The notes beneath the pieces were generated by a model that searched no databases, was not told where the DNA came from, and worked only from the letters and a program-made list of their open reading frames with translations. The position numbers and the translations under genes are program-made. DNA of 5,331 bases, from the NCBI GenBank assembly GCA_002394525.1, contig DGUF01000258.1:8557-13887 (forward strand), in the 5' to 3' direction. The stretch comes from Lachnospiraceae bacterium UBA4317 (GTDB lineage Bacteria > Bacillota_A > Clostridia > Lachnospirales > Lachnospiraceae). This document shows, piece by piece, positions 1-4,834 of the stretch (positions within the stretch are counted from its first letter, which is position 1; each line of letters opens with the position of its first letter).

Positions 1-1309
1 CGCCCTTGTAGATCAGGTTGCTGATCGTACCCTTGACCAGGCCGGCGTCCTGGTCATCCGTCATCTCTATGTCCTCGGGCTCGATCGCGACCAGGATCCG
101 GACGCGGGACGGCTCGATGGCCTCACCGGCGGCGTCGACGACCGTTCCGTCCTCTTTGCGGCTGCTGCCGGGGATGATGGCCGTCAGGCTGGTATGGAGC
201 CTCTTTCCGTTGTACTCGAGCTTGAAGTCCTTGTTGATATCCACATAGAAGACATTGGTGTGGTCCTCGGCCGGCATGATATGGATATTTTCGGGATCCA
301 CCCTGAGGCCGACCCGGTCGCCGACCCTGGCGCTGCGGACCGTCTGGATGACCATCTCATTTTTTCCGGACAGGACCGTGATCTCATAGTGGATGCCCTT
401 GAAGATCACACTGTCCACGACCCCGGCGATGATCCCCCGGTCCGGTGTGGTGATCTCCACATCCTCGGGGCGCACGACCGCGGTGATATGGGTTCCCTCT
501 TCGTAGTCGTCCACGCATTCAAACTCGCCGCCGCAGAAGCGGGCCCGGAGATGGCCGGTCATCATGCCGTTAAAGATATTGCTCTCTCCGATGAAGTCCG
601 CGACGAAGGCATTGGCGGGCTCATTGTAGATATCCTCCGGCGTCCCGATCTGCTGGACCCGGCCCTCGCTGAGGACCACGATCTTGTCCGACATGGTCAG
701 GGCTTCCTCCTGGTCATGGGTGACGTAGATAAAGGTGATGCCCAGCTTGTCGTGCATGTTTTTGAGCTCCAGCTGCATCTCCTTGCGCATCTTGAGGTCC
801 AGGGCGCCGAGGGGCTCATCCAGAAGGAGGATCTCCGGCTCGTTGACCAGGGCGCGGGCGATCGCGACCCTCTGCTGCTGGCCGCCTGACAGGGTCTGGG
901 TCCTGCGGGTCTCGAAGCCCTCCAGGTCTACCAGCTCCAGGACCCGGCGGACCTTGCGGGCGATCAGGTCCTTTTGGATCTTTTTCTGGCGCAGTCCGAA
1001 GGCGATGTTGTCAAAGACATTCATATGGGGAAAGAGGGCATAGCGCTGAAAGACCGTGTTGATGGGCCTTTTGTAGGGGGGAAGGCCCACGATCGTCTTC
1101 CCGTTCAGCAGAATGTCCCCCTCCGTAGGGGTATCAAAGCCTGCGATCATGCGAAGCGTCGTCGTCTTCCCGCAGCCGGAGGGTCCCAGGAAGGTGACAA
1201 ACTCCCCTCTTTTGACCTCCAGGTTGAAATTGTCCACTGCCTTGAATCCATCATCCTCAAAGATCTTGCTGATTCCCCGCAGCTCAATAATCGTCTCGTT
1301 ATTCTTCAT
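1..1309 (-). CDS. potA: Spermidine/putrescine ABC transporter ATP-binding protein PotA (3' end missing)
   Basis: This is the ATPase that would power polyamine import with PotB/PotC permeases and the PotD binding protein; those genes are probably beyond the left edge. Reading from ATG at 1309, 436 residues are open with no stop. Visible ABC motifs are Walker A GPSGCGKT (42-49), Q-loop Gln88 in VFQRYALFPH, signature LSGGQQQ (140-146), Walker B ILLLDEP (160-166), D-loop GALD (168-171) and switch His198. The QRYALFPHMNVFDNIAFGL stretch is typical of PotA. TOBE-type regulatory sequence follows from about 275. The start is supported by AAGAGG (1318-1323) eight bases upstream. Odd point: typical PotA proteins are about 350-380 residues, but this one is still open at 436 and seems to enter a second TOBE-like repeat (near 405-436). 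The class is secure. Polyamine rather than another substrate is inferred from the ATPase sequence and the neighbouring regulator. Confidence 0.93.
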   Translation of the reverse strand, partial: MKNNETIIELRGISKIFEDDGFKAVDNFNLEVKRGEFVTFLGPSGCGKTTTLRMIAGFDTPTEGDILLNGKTIVGLPPYKRPINTVFQRYALFPHMNVFDNIAFGLRQKKIQKDLIARKVRRVLELVDLEGFETRRTQTLSGGQQQRVAIARALVNEPEILLLDEPLGALDLKMRKEMQLELKNMHDKLGITFIYVTHDQEEALTMSDKIVVLSEGRVQQIGTPEDIYNEPANAFVADFIGESNIFNGMMTGHLRARFCGGEFECVDDYEEGTHITAVVRPEDVEITTPDRGIIAGVVDSVIFKGIHYEITVLSGKNEMVIQTVRSARVGDRVGLRVDPENIHIMPAEDHTNVFYVDINKDFKLEYNGKRLHTSLTAIIPGSSRKEDGTVVDAAGEAIEPSRVRILVAIEPEDIEMTDDQDAGLVKGTISNLIYKG

Positions 1310-1332
1310 CCGGTTTTCCTCTTGTGACCTGC

Positions 1333-1360
1333 TCTGCGCAGAGGCCGAGCCCTCCGCAGA
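1333..1360 (-). promoter_or_regulatory. Hairpin in the regulator-potA intergenic spacer
   Basis: The outer arms TCTGCG/CGCAGA (6 bp) and inner arms GAGG/CCTC (4 bp) form a stem with a two-base bulge and a six-base loop. It lies within the 101-base gap between the regulator stop and the potA start, about ten bases upstream of the potA ribosome binding site. No T-run follows, so it is not an intrinsic terminator. It could be an mRNA stability or processing element that sets potA level relative to the regulator, or have no role. The pairing is visible; the role is inference. Confidence 0.4.
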
Positions 1361-1410
1361 TCATTATTTCTCTCGTTGCGATCGTATATCCGTCCCGCCG
1401 GTCCTTAAGC

Positions 1411-1965
1411 TCAGAATTCAGGGGGAGAACTGATCCAGATCAGCCTGGCGGGCCTGTTTCCAGGGTTCTCCAGGCGGTGGGACCTGGCCGCTGCATAATA
1501 AAAGCTCTCACCCGCCTTCACGTGATAGACCTTGTCGCCCAGATGCACATTCAGGCGGCCGCTGATCACAAAGCCGAATTCCTCTCCGGTATGGGGCTTG
1601 TCCTCCTCGAGCTCGCTGTGGGGCTGCAGGACCACCAGCAGGGGCTCCATCTGATTTTTCTGGGCGGACGGAACGATCCACTGGATACTGTTGCCGGCCT
1701 CGTCGATCTTCTCAAAGTACTCATTCTCTGAAAAGACCACCTTCTCATTCTCCTGGCGGAAAAATTCGGCAGGGGTCGACCCCAGACATTCGATCAGGTC
1801 GAACAGGGTGACAACCGAGGCCGATACCTGGCCGCGCTCCAGCTGGGAGATGAACCCCTTGGTCAGCTCTGTCCTGTCCGCCAGCTCCTGCTGGGTCAGA
1901 CCGTTCCTGTTTCGCAGATTTCTGATCCGCTCTCCTATATAATTGTTGACTTCCGTAGTTTCCAT
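1411..1965 (-). CDS. XRE-family HTH / cupin transcriptional regulator, probable polyamine-operon regulator
   Basis: This 184-residue protein has an N-terminal HTH_3 DNA-binding domain (about 12-66; the core TQQELADRTELTKGFISQLERG spans 24-45) joined to a C-terminal cupin_2 domain (about 105-180). Cupin motif residues are visible: H125, E128/E129 and G136 in motif 1, then G152, H163 and N167 in motif 2. This architecture is typical of PuuR-like and similar regulators whose cupin senses a small ligand. In Clostridia such genes often sit directly upstream of potABCD, as here. I chose ATG at 1965 because GAGGTGA (1971-1977) is ideally spaced from it; a GTG three codons earlier lies inside that site and is unlikely to be the start. 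The gene probably controls its own promoter (2178-2205) and the downstream potA. Family assignment is strong; ligand and direction of regulation are inferred. Confidence 0.9.
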   Translation of the reverse strand: METTEVNNYIGERIRNLRNRNGLTQQELADRTELTKGFISQLERGQVSASVVTLFDLIECLGSTPAEFFRQENEKVVFSENEYFEKIDEAGNSIQWIVPSAQKNQMEPLLVVLQPHSELEEDKPHTGEEFGFVISGRLNVHLGDKVYHVKAGESFYYAAARSHRLENPGNRPARLIWISSPPEF

Positions 1966-1970
1966 TCGAA

Positions 1971-1977
1971 TCACCTC
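1971..1977 (-). promoter_or_regulatory. Ribosome binding site that sets the regulator start
   Basis: GAGGTGA on the minus strand ends five bases before ATG at 1965. The upstream in-frame GTG at 1972-1974 is embedded in this motif, so it cannot be served by it. This favours the 184-residue product over the 187-residue one. Confidence 0.8.
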
Positions 1978-1997
1978 ACGGAACTGTAATAAGTTTT

Positions 1998-2063
1998 TGT
2001 CCGCAGACAGATCCCGGCCATTTCAGGAACCGGCTTTTGCGGACAGCCGCTTCAACCGGGATC
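1998..2063 (-). repeat. Interleaved inverted repeats in the regulator 5' leader
   Basis: Two 8-bp inverted pairs overlap in a crossed arrangement. TGTCCGCA (1998-2005) pairs with TGCGGACA (2038-2045), and GATCCCGG (2010-2017) pairs with CCGGGATC (2056-2063). They cannot both form in one simple nested fold, so the leader RNA could either switch between two folds or make a pseudoknot. A direct repeat GGAACCGGCT (2026-2035 and 2074-2083) lies in the same segment. The repeats are seen directly. A regulatory role in the roughly 200-nt leader is inference, and GC-rich sequence yields some chance pairing. I recognise no known riboswitch class. Confidence 0.4.
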
Positions 2064-2120
2064 CGGCCCCGCCGGAACCGGCTGGCTCAAAGATCCCATC
2101 CCCAAAAACGACATGAGAAA

Positions 2121-2170
2121 GGGCCTGACCATAGTAAACAGAAAGATTTTTGTTACTAAACTTCAGGCCC
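2121..2170. promoter_or_regulatory. Large imperfect dyad at the transcription start, candidate operator
   Basis: The outer arms GGGCCTGA (2121-2128) and TCAGGCCC (2163-2170) are perfect inverses. Inner arms TAGTAAACA (2132-2140) and TGTTACTA (2151-2158) also pair, with one bulged base. The dyad starts right where the minus-strand promoter (2178-2205) predicts the 5' end of the transcript, a normal place for a repressor site or a 5'-terminal RNA hairpin. A third AGTAAAC copy (2189-2195) lies in the promoter spacer. The HTH/cupin protein encoded downstream is the obvious candidate ligand. No T-run fits a terminator. Confidence 0.6.
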
Positions 2171-2177
2171 GGTACTA

Positions 2178-2205
2178 ATTATACTGACAGTAAACTTTTT
2201 GTCAA
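2178..2205 (-). promoter_or_regulatory. Strong sigma-A-type promoter for the regulator-potA operon
   Basis: The minus strand has a perfect -35 TTGACA (2200-2205), a 16-base spacer and a perfect -10 TATAAT (2178-2183). Transcription should start near 2171-2173, giving a leader of about 200 nt before the regulator ATG. Such a strong promoter with a dyad over its start suggests that it is held down by a repressor. Confidence 0.85.
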
Positions 2206-2251
2206 CTTTTATTATTATTTTTTCTAATGACAGACTATTGCGGAGCCGGGC

Positions 2252-2273
2252 CCTGATTGATACGCAATTCAGG
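2252..2273. repeat. Short dyad CCTGA...TCAGG upstream of the minus-strand promoter
   Basis: CCTGATT (2252-2258) faces AATTCAGG (2266-2273) with one unmatched base, so the arms pair as CCTGA(A)TT. The same CCTGA/TCAGG half-sites form the arms of the larger dyad at 2121-2170, about 100 bases away. It could be an auxiliary operator, but it is short and may be fortuitous. Confidence 0.3.
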
Positions 2274-2302
2274 CATTTATTGATCGGATTTCTGTTGAAA
2301 TA

Positions 2303-2386
2303 CAGCTCGTTCAGCTGCCCGTTCAGGAGTCCGTTCGGCAGTTCGTTCAGGAGCCCGTTCAGGAACATGTTCAGCAGCTCGCCCGG
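2303..2386. repeat. 12-bp tandem repeat, about seven units
   Basis: Seven consecutive 12-base units each end in CGTTCAG or a close variant. The heptamers lie at 2308, 2320, 2332 (CGTTCGG), 2344, 2356, 2368 (TGTTCAG) and 2380 (degenerate, CGCCCGG). The first five bases of each unit vary around CAGCT/GAGCC. Since 12 is a multiple of three, open frames on both strands show four-residue periodicities; these are by-products of the repeat, not genes. The array ends about 20 bases upstream of the -35 of the lipoprotein promoter, so it could be a row of binding sites or simply a minisatellite. Confidence 0.8.
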
Positions 2387-2406
2387 CAGCCGGGAGACAA
2401 CATGTT

Positions 2407-2435
2407 TTGACGCCCGGCGGGAATTCGATTATACT
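2407..2435 (+). promoter_or_regulatory. Sigma-A-type promoter for the lipoprotein gene
   Basis: TTGACG (2407-2412) and TATACT (2430-2435) are separated by exactly 17 bases. Transcription would begin near 2442 and leave a leader of about 100 nt. The promoter is divergent from the regulator promoter, with the 12-bp repeat array between them. Confidence 0.75.
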
Positions 2436-2443
2436 GTAAAGGT

Positions 2444-2475
2444 TCCGGCCTGAAAGCCCCTGTCCCGGGGCCGGA
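2444..2475 (+). other. Hairpin at the 5' end of the lipoprotein transcript
   Basis: TCCGGCC (2444-2450) is the exact inverse of GGCCGGA (2469-2475). It sits within a few bases of the predicted start of transcription, where stable 5' hairpins can protect mRNA. No T-run follows. The role is inferred. Confidence 0.4.
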
Positions 2476-2520
2476 GCGGCGTCTGCCCCACCGCGCGCGC
2501 TCAAATACATATCTGCAAAC

Positions 2521-2526
2521 AGGAGG
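2521..2526 (+). promoter_or_regulatory. Ribosome binding site with long spacing
   Basis: A perfect AGGAGG precedes the ATG at 2541 by 14 bases, longer than the usual 5-9. No ATG, GTG or TTG lies closer in frame; only an in-frame ATT at 2529, a rare start, lies between. I kept ATG 2541 because it gives a well-formed signal peptide. Confidence 0.6.
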
Positions 2527-2540
2527 CCATTATCAAGATT

Positions 2541-3248
2541 ATGAATTTACGACCCGGAAAGCTTACAAGGAAAACGATCGCCGGCGCGGTCACGGCGGTT
2601 CTGATCTGCGCCATGCTCTGTGCCACGCTCTGCGCCTGCGGAGGCCAGGGCGGACCCACGGAAAAGGACGCCATAAATTATGTGCAGGCTCTGCTGGACC
2701 TGACCTGTACCGGCAGCTATAACAAGTCCGTCAAGCTCTCGGAGCTGGACAAGGAGGAGGAGCTGCAGGTGAGGGACTCCGCCATCAACAACCTCTACAG
2801 CTCCGCGATCGAGGAGGCCAGGCTCCGCGAGGACGTACAGGCTCAGTTCCGTGACTTTCTCACCAAGGCCGGCCAGAAATGCAGGTATACAGTGACAGAC
2901 GCTGTGAAGACCGGTGACGAGGACGACATCTCCTACGATGTGACCGTCTCGATCGAACCTCTCAAGGCCTTTGCCGGCGCTTCGGACATCCTGGACCGGG
3001 AGATGAAAAAGATGGAGAATGACACGGGAACCCTGATCAATACCGATCCCGATGAGATCTACTCCACCGTCTTCAGCACAGTCTTCGAAAACCTGACTGC
3101 AGGCCTGGACGACCCGGCCTATGAACCCGCCGAAAGCATCACTGTGCACTACTGCCTGATCGATCCCGCCAAGGGACTCTACGGCGTGAACCAGGAGGAC
3201 TGCAGACGGATGGGCGAAAAGCTCTTTTCCCTGGACGGTCTGGAATGA
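2541..3248 (+). CDS. Putative lipoprotein of unknown function
   Basis: This 235-residue protein starts with a basic n-region (RPGKLTRK), a hydrophobic stretch (about 12-30) and a lipobox LCA-C with the lipidated cysteine at 33, followed by GGQGG. It should therefore be anchored on the outer face of the cell membrane. The mature part is acidic and largely helical in character at first (YVQALLDLTCTGSYNK, 47-62). It then has a strand-like part around ISYDVTVSIEPLKAF and a conserved-looking C-terminal half ending in LFSLDGLE. The pattern resembles small Clostridia lipoproteins with one helical and one beta portion, such as DUF5105-like proteins, but I cannot assign a family with certainty. It is probably a single-gene unit: its own promoter lies at 2407-2435 and a terminator at 3369-3416. 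Function is unknown. Confidence 0.85.
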   Translation: MNLRPGKLTRKTIAGAVTAVLICAMLCATLCACGGQGGPTEKDAINYVQALLDLTCTGSYNKSVKLSELDKEEELQVRDSAINNLYSSAIEEARLREDVQAQFRDFLTKAGQKCRYTVTDAVKTGDEDDISYDVTVSIEPLKAFAGASDILDREMKKMENDTGTLINTDPDEIYSTVFSTVFENLTAGLDDPAYEPAESITVHYCLIDPAKGLYGVNQEDCRRMGEKLFSLDGLE

Positions 3249-3340
3249 CCGCAGCAGCCGGCTGTTCCCGCTGCAGGCCTATAGCCAGTACAAGGCCCTG
3301 ATCAATACCCCTGACACGCCGCTCTGTGATCAGACTACCG

Positions 3341-3370
3341 GAAAATGCTCAGACCACCTGAAAATGCTCA
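3341..3370. repeat. Direct repeat GAAAATGCTCA, two copies
   Basis: The 11-mer GAAAATGCTCA occurs at 3341-3351 and 3360-3370, 19 bases apart, with similar bases just before each copy (CTACCG and CCACCT). The second copy runs into the terminator stem. Closely spaced short repeats like this occur at the ends of some insertion sequences, so a decayed end is possible. No transposase gene is present here. Confidence 0.5.
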
Positions 3371-3416
3371 TAAAAAACTCCCGCAGAACACACTCGTCCT
3401 GCGGGAGTTTTTTATG
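3369..3416. terminator. Bidirectional intrinsic terminator between convergent genes
   Basis: An 18-bp perfect stem has its arms at 3369-3386 and 3399-3416 around a 12-base loop. The GC core CTCCCGCAG/CTGCGGGAG is flanked by A6 on the left and T6 on the right, so each strand reads as a hairpin followed by a U-run. It ends the lipoprotein gene from the left and the cyclophilin gene from the right (stop at 3443). Confidence 0.93.
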
Positions 3417-3442
3417 CATATCCCCGGGTCATTGTATAAGGT

Positions 3443-4144
3443 TTATTCACGGATCGTGATACTGGTGATCACCGGCTGGGCTTCGGGCGGGATCGTCCCG
3501 TTGTTGTCCAGCGGCTTCGCGTCTTTCGCGATCTTGTCGGCGACCTCCATTCCCTCCGTCACATAGCCGAAGGCGGCATACTCGCCGTCCAGAAAAGTGG
3601 AATCCGCGACAGTGATAAAAAACTGGGAGCTCGCCGAATCCGGGTCGCTGGACCGGGCCATGGAGATCACGCCCTTTACATGGCTGATCGGATTGTCAAA
3701 TCCGTTGGAGGCAAATTCCCCGGCGATCGTCTGATCCGAGCCGCCGGTCCCGTTTCCGTTGGGGTCCCCGCCCTGGATCATGAACCCGTCCATGATGCGG
3801 TGGAAGGTGAGCCCGTCATAGAAGCCGGATTTTGCCAGCCCCATAAAGTTCTCCACGGTGGCCGGCGCCGCGTCCGCGTCCAGGGCCACAACGATATCAC
3901 CGTAATTCTCGACGCTGATCACTGCCTGCGGCATGGCCGACAGGTCCTTTTCCTTCTCAGCGCCCGATGCTTCCTTCTGCTCCTGAGCGGCTGCCTCCTG
4001 CCCCTGCGCGGAGCCGGATGCCGCCTGATCCTTCTTTGCCCCGCAGCCCGCCGCGATCGCGCAGCAGACCAGCACGGACAAAATGACTGCCAATGGTCTG
4101 ATCCTTGTGATTCTCATCTTTTTCTCTGTCCTTTCCTCTTCCAT
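3443..4144 (-). CDS. Cyclophilin-type peptidyl-prolyl cis-trans isomerase, lipoprotein
   Basis: The enzyme isomerises X-Pro bonds to help fold proteins outside the membrane. The 233-residue product has a signal peptide with lipobox AAG-C (Cys34). A low-complexity Ala/Gln/Glu/Lys linker follows (about 36-70), then a cyclophilin domain (about 73-232). Catalytic-site residues match the family: FHRIMDGFMIQGGDP carries Arg116, Phe121, Met122 and Gln124, and SMAR (161-164) and SQFFI (173-177) follow. The position of the cyclosporin-binding Trp of human cyclophilin A is Phe184 (FLDGEYAAFG), a common bacterial substitution that usually lowers drug affinity. ATG 4144 has AAGGGGG seven bases upstream. 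ATG 4117 (MRITRIRP) gives a more typical signal peptide and has a weaker AAAGGA site, so it remains possible. The gene appears to be monocistronic. Confidence 0.93.
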   Translation of the reverse strand: MEEERTEKKMRITRIRPLAVILSVLVCCAIAAGCGAKKDQAASGSAQGQEAAAQEQKEASGAEKEKDLSAMPQAVISVENYGDIVVALDADAAPATVENFMGLAKSGFYDGLTFHRIMDGFMIQGGDPNGNGTGGSDQTIAGEFASNGFDNPISHVKGVISMARSSDPDSASSQFFITVADSTFLDGEYAAFGYVTEGMEVADKIAKDAKPLDNNGTIPPEAQPVITSITIRE

Positions 4145-4218
4145 TTCAGGTCCCCCTTCCGTTCACAGCGGCCTGCTGCCGGGACGGAACTGAAGGCCTC
4201 TGATCAACAGGCCAGACC

Positions 4219-4227
4219 AGTATAGCA
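4219..4227 (-). promoter_or_regulatory. Extended -10 promoter for the cyclophilin gene
   Basis: The minus strand reads TGC-TATACT, an extended -10 element, with no good -35: the place where one would lie is the T-run of the upstream operon's terminator. Transcription would begin near 4212, about 68 bases before ATG 4144. An imperfect dyad, GGCCT...AGGCC (4195-4213), lies at the predicted start. Confidence 0.55.
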
Positions 4228-4240
4228 GAATCCGGAGCGG

Positions 4241-4281
4241 AAAAAAAGATGAGACAGGGGAGGCATCGCCTCCCCTGTCTC
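4241..4281 (-). terminator. Intrinsic terminator of the permease operon
   Basis: A perfect 14-bp stem GAGACAGGGGAGGC/GCCTCCCCTGTCTC (4251-4264 and 4268-4281) has a three-base loop. On the minus strand it is followed by AT-C and seven Ts (4241-4247). No T-run lies on the other side, so it acts on the minus strand only. It ends the transcript of the genes at 4373-5331, about 90 bases after the last stop. Confidence 0.92.
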
Positions 4282-4300
4282 TTATGGGGTCATTATGCCG

Positions 4301-4357
4301 GAAAGAACCGTCCCCTTTGTCAGAAAAACGCACCAGAAAGGACCGTCCCCTTTGTCA
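4301..4357. repeat. Pair of REP-like repeats with ACCGTCCCCTTTGTCA core
   Basis: Two 22-base copies (4301-4322 and 4336-4357) differ at one position and lie in the same orientation 35 bases apart. The shared core is ACCGTCCCCTTTGTCA, preceded by GAAAGA or GAAAGG. From memory, GGGGACGGTTCTTT-like sequences recur between genes in many Clostridia and relatives and are often linked to REP-associated tyrosine (IS200-like) transposases. I could not search to confirm it. Here they fall in the 3' untranslated part of the permease operon, before its terminator. Short open frames across them are by-products. Confidence 0.7.
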
Positions 4358-4372
4358 CGTTTTGGCAGGGGA

Positions 4373-4834
4373 TCAGAATTCTCCCATGTCGATGCCTTCT
4401 TCCTCCTGGCTGTCGTCCTCTTCCTCAGCGGGTGCTGTGATGATGAATTCGGAGAGGTAGGCGTCCTGGGGGAGGCCGGCCATGAGGGCGGGGATGTTGA
4501 TGATGATGCCGTCCATGTTGTAGGGAACGTTCATGGAGACTTTGTGGGCATGGGGCTGGGCGTCCTTTTGATCGGTGATCTCGACGGTCATGGTCAGGGT
4601 CTGGCCCATGATGTCTGTCATGCCTCTGTCTCCGGCCGAGAGTTTGGCGACGCGTTCTCCTCCTTTGACGATGGTGACCTTGTAGAAGCTCTGGACTTTC
4701 TGTCCCTGGTAGTCCGTCTCCTTGTTGTCAAAGTAGACGGTGTGGCCGCGGCCGATGACGAACATGGCTGCGGCTATGGCCAGGACGATGGCGACGGCGC
4801 AGATCCGGAACAGGAGCTGTCGTTTGTTTTTCAT
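4373..4834 (-). CDS. Small membrane-anchored protein of unknown function, coupled to an ABC permease
   Basis: This 153-residue protein has one N-terminal membrane segment (about 9-27, after KNKRQ). A soluble, beta-rich outer domain follows (about 31-135, with GRGHTVYFDNKE at 28-39 and MNVPYNMDGIIINIPALMAGLP at 101-122). It ends in a very acidic tail (EEEDDSQEEE). No lipobox follows the segment, so it is probably an uncleaved anchor. The start is ATG 4834, which overlaps the permease stop as TGATG, with AAGGTGA (4841-4847) six bases upstream. A GTG just before it is less likely. Overlap implies translational coupling and a role with the transporter, perhaps as an accessory subunit. It resembles the uncharacterised DUF6672 family found beside sugar-type ABC permeases, but that match is from memory. 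No enzyme motif is seen. Confidence 0.85.
   Translation of the reverse strand: MKNKRQLLFRICAVAIVLAIAAAMFVIGRGHTVYFDNKETDYQGQKVQSFYKVTIVKGGERVAKLSAGDRGMTDIMGQTLTMTVEITDQKDAQPHAHKVSMNVPYNMDGIIINIPALMAGLPQDAYLSEFIITAPAEEEDDSQEEEGIDMGEF

Noticed and set aside
194..889. 231-residue open frame on the plus strand
   Set aside because: It lies opposite potA, whose minus frame shows every ABC motif. The frame is a GC-rich antisense shadow rich in Asp, His and Leu.
1333..1360. Intrinsic terminator between the regulator and potA
   Set aside because: The hairpin lacks a following T-run and has a bulged stem, so read-through into potA is expected.
2052..2114. 20-residue upstream ORF in the regulator leader (MSFLGMGSLSQPVPAGPDPG)
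   Set aside because: It has no ribosome binding site and no attenuator-like codon run; its presence is easily explained by chance.
2303..2386. CRISPR array or plasmid iterons
   Set aside because: Units are 12 bp with no unique spacers, no cas genes and no replication initiator are nearby.
2156..2510. Open frames over the 12-bp repeat (LLNGLLNEL-type and PERAPERTAERT-type)
   Set aside because: Their periodicity is forced by a 12-base tandem repeat, they overlap promoters, and no ribosome site precedes them.
2547..3149. 200-residue open frame on the minus strand
   Set aside because: It is antisense to the lipoprotein gene, which has a promoter, ribosome site and signal peptide. This frame has none of these.
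3680..4225. 181-residue open frame on the plus strand
   Set aside because: It is the antisense shadow of the cyclophilin gene and runs through its promoter.
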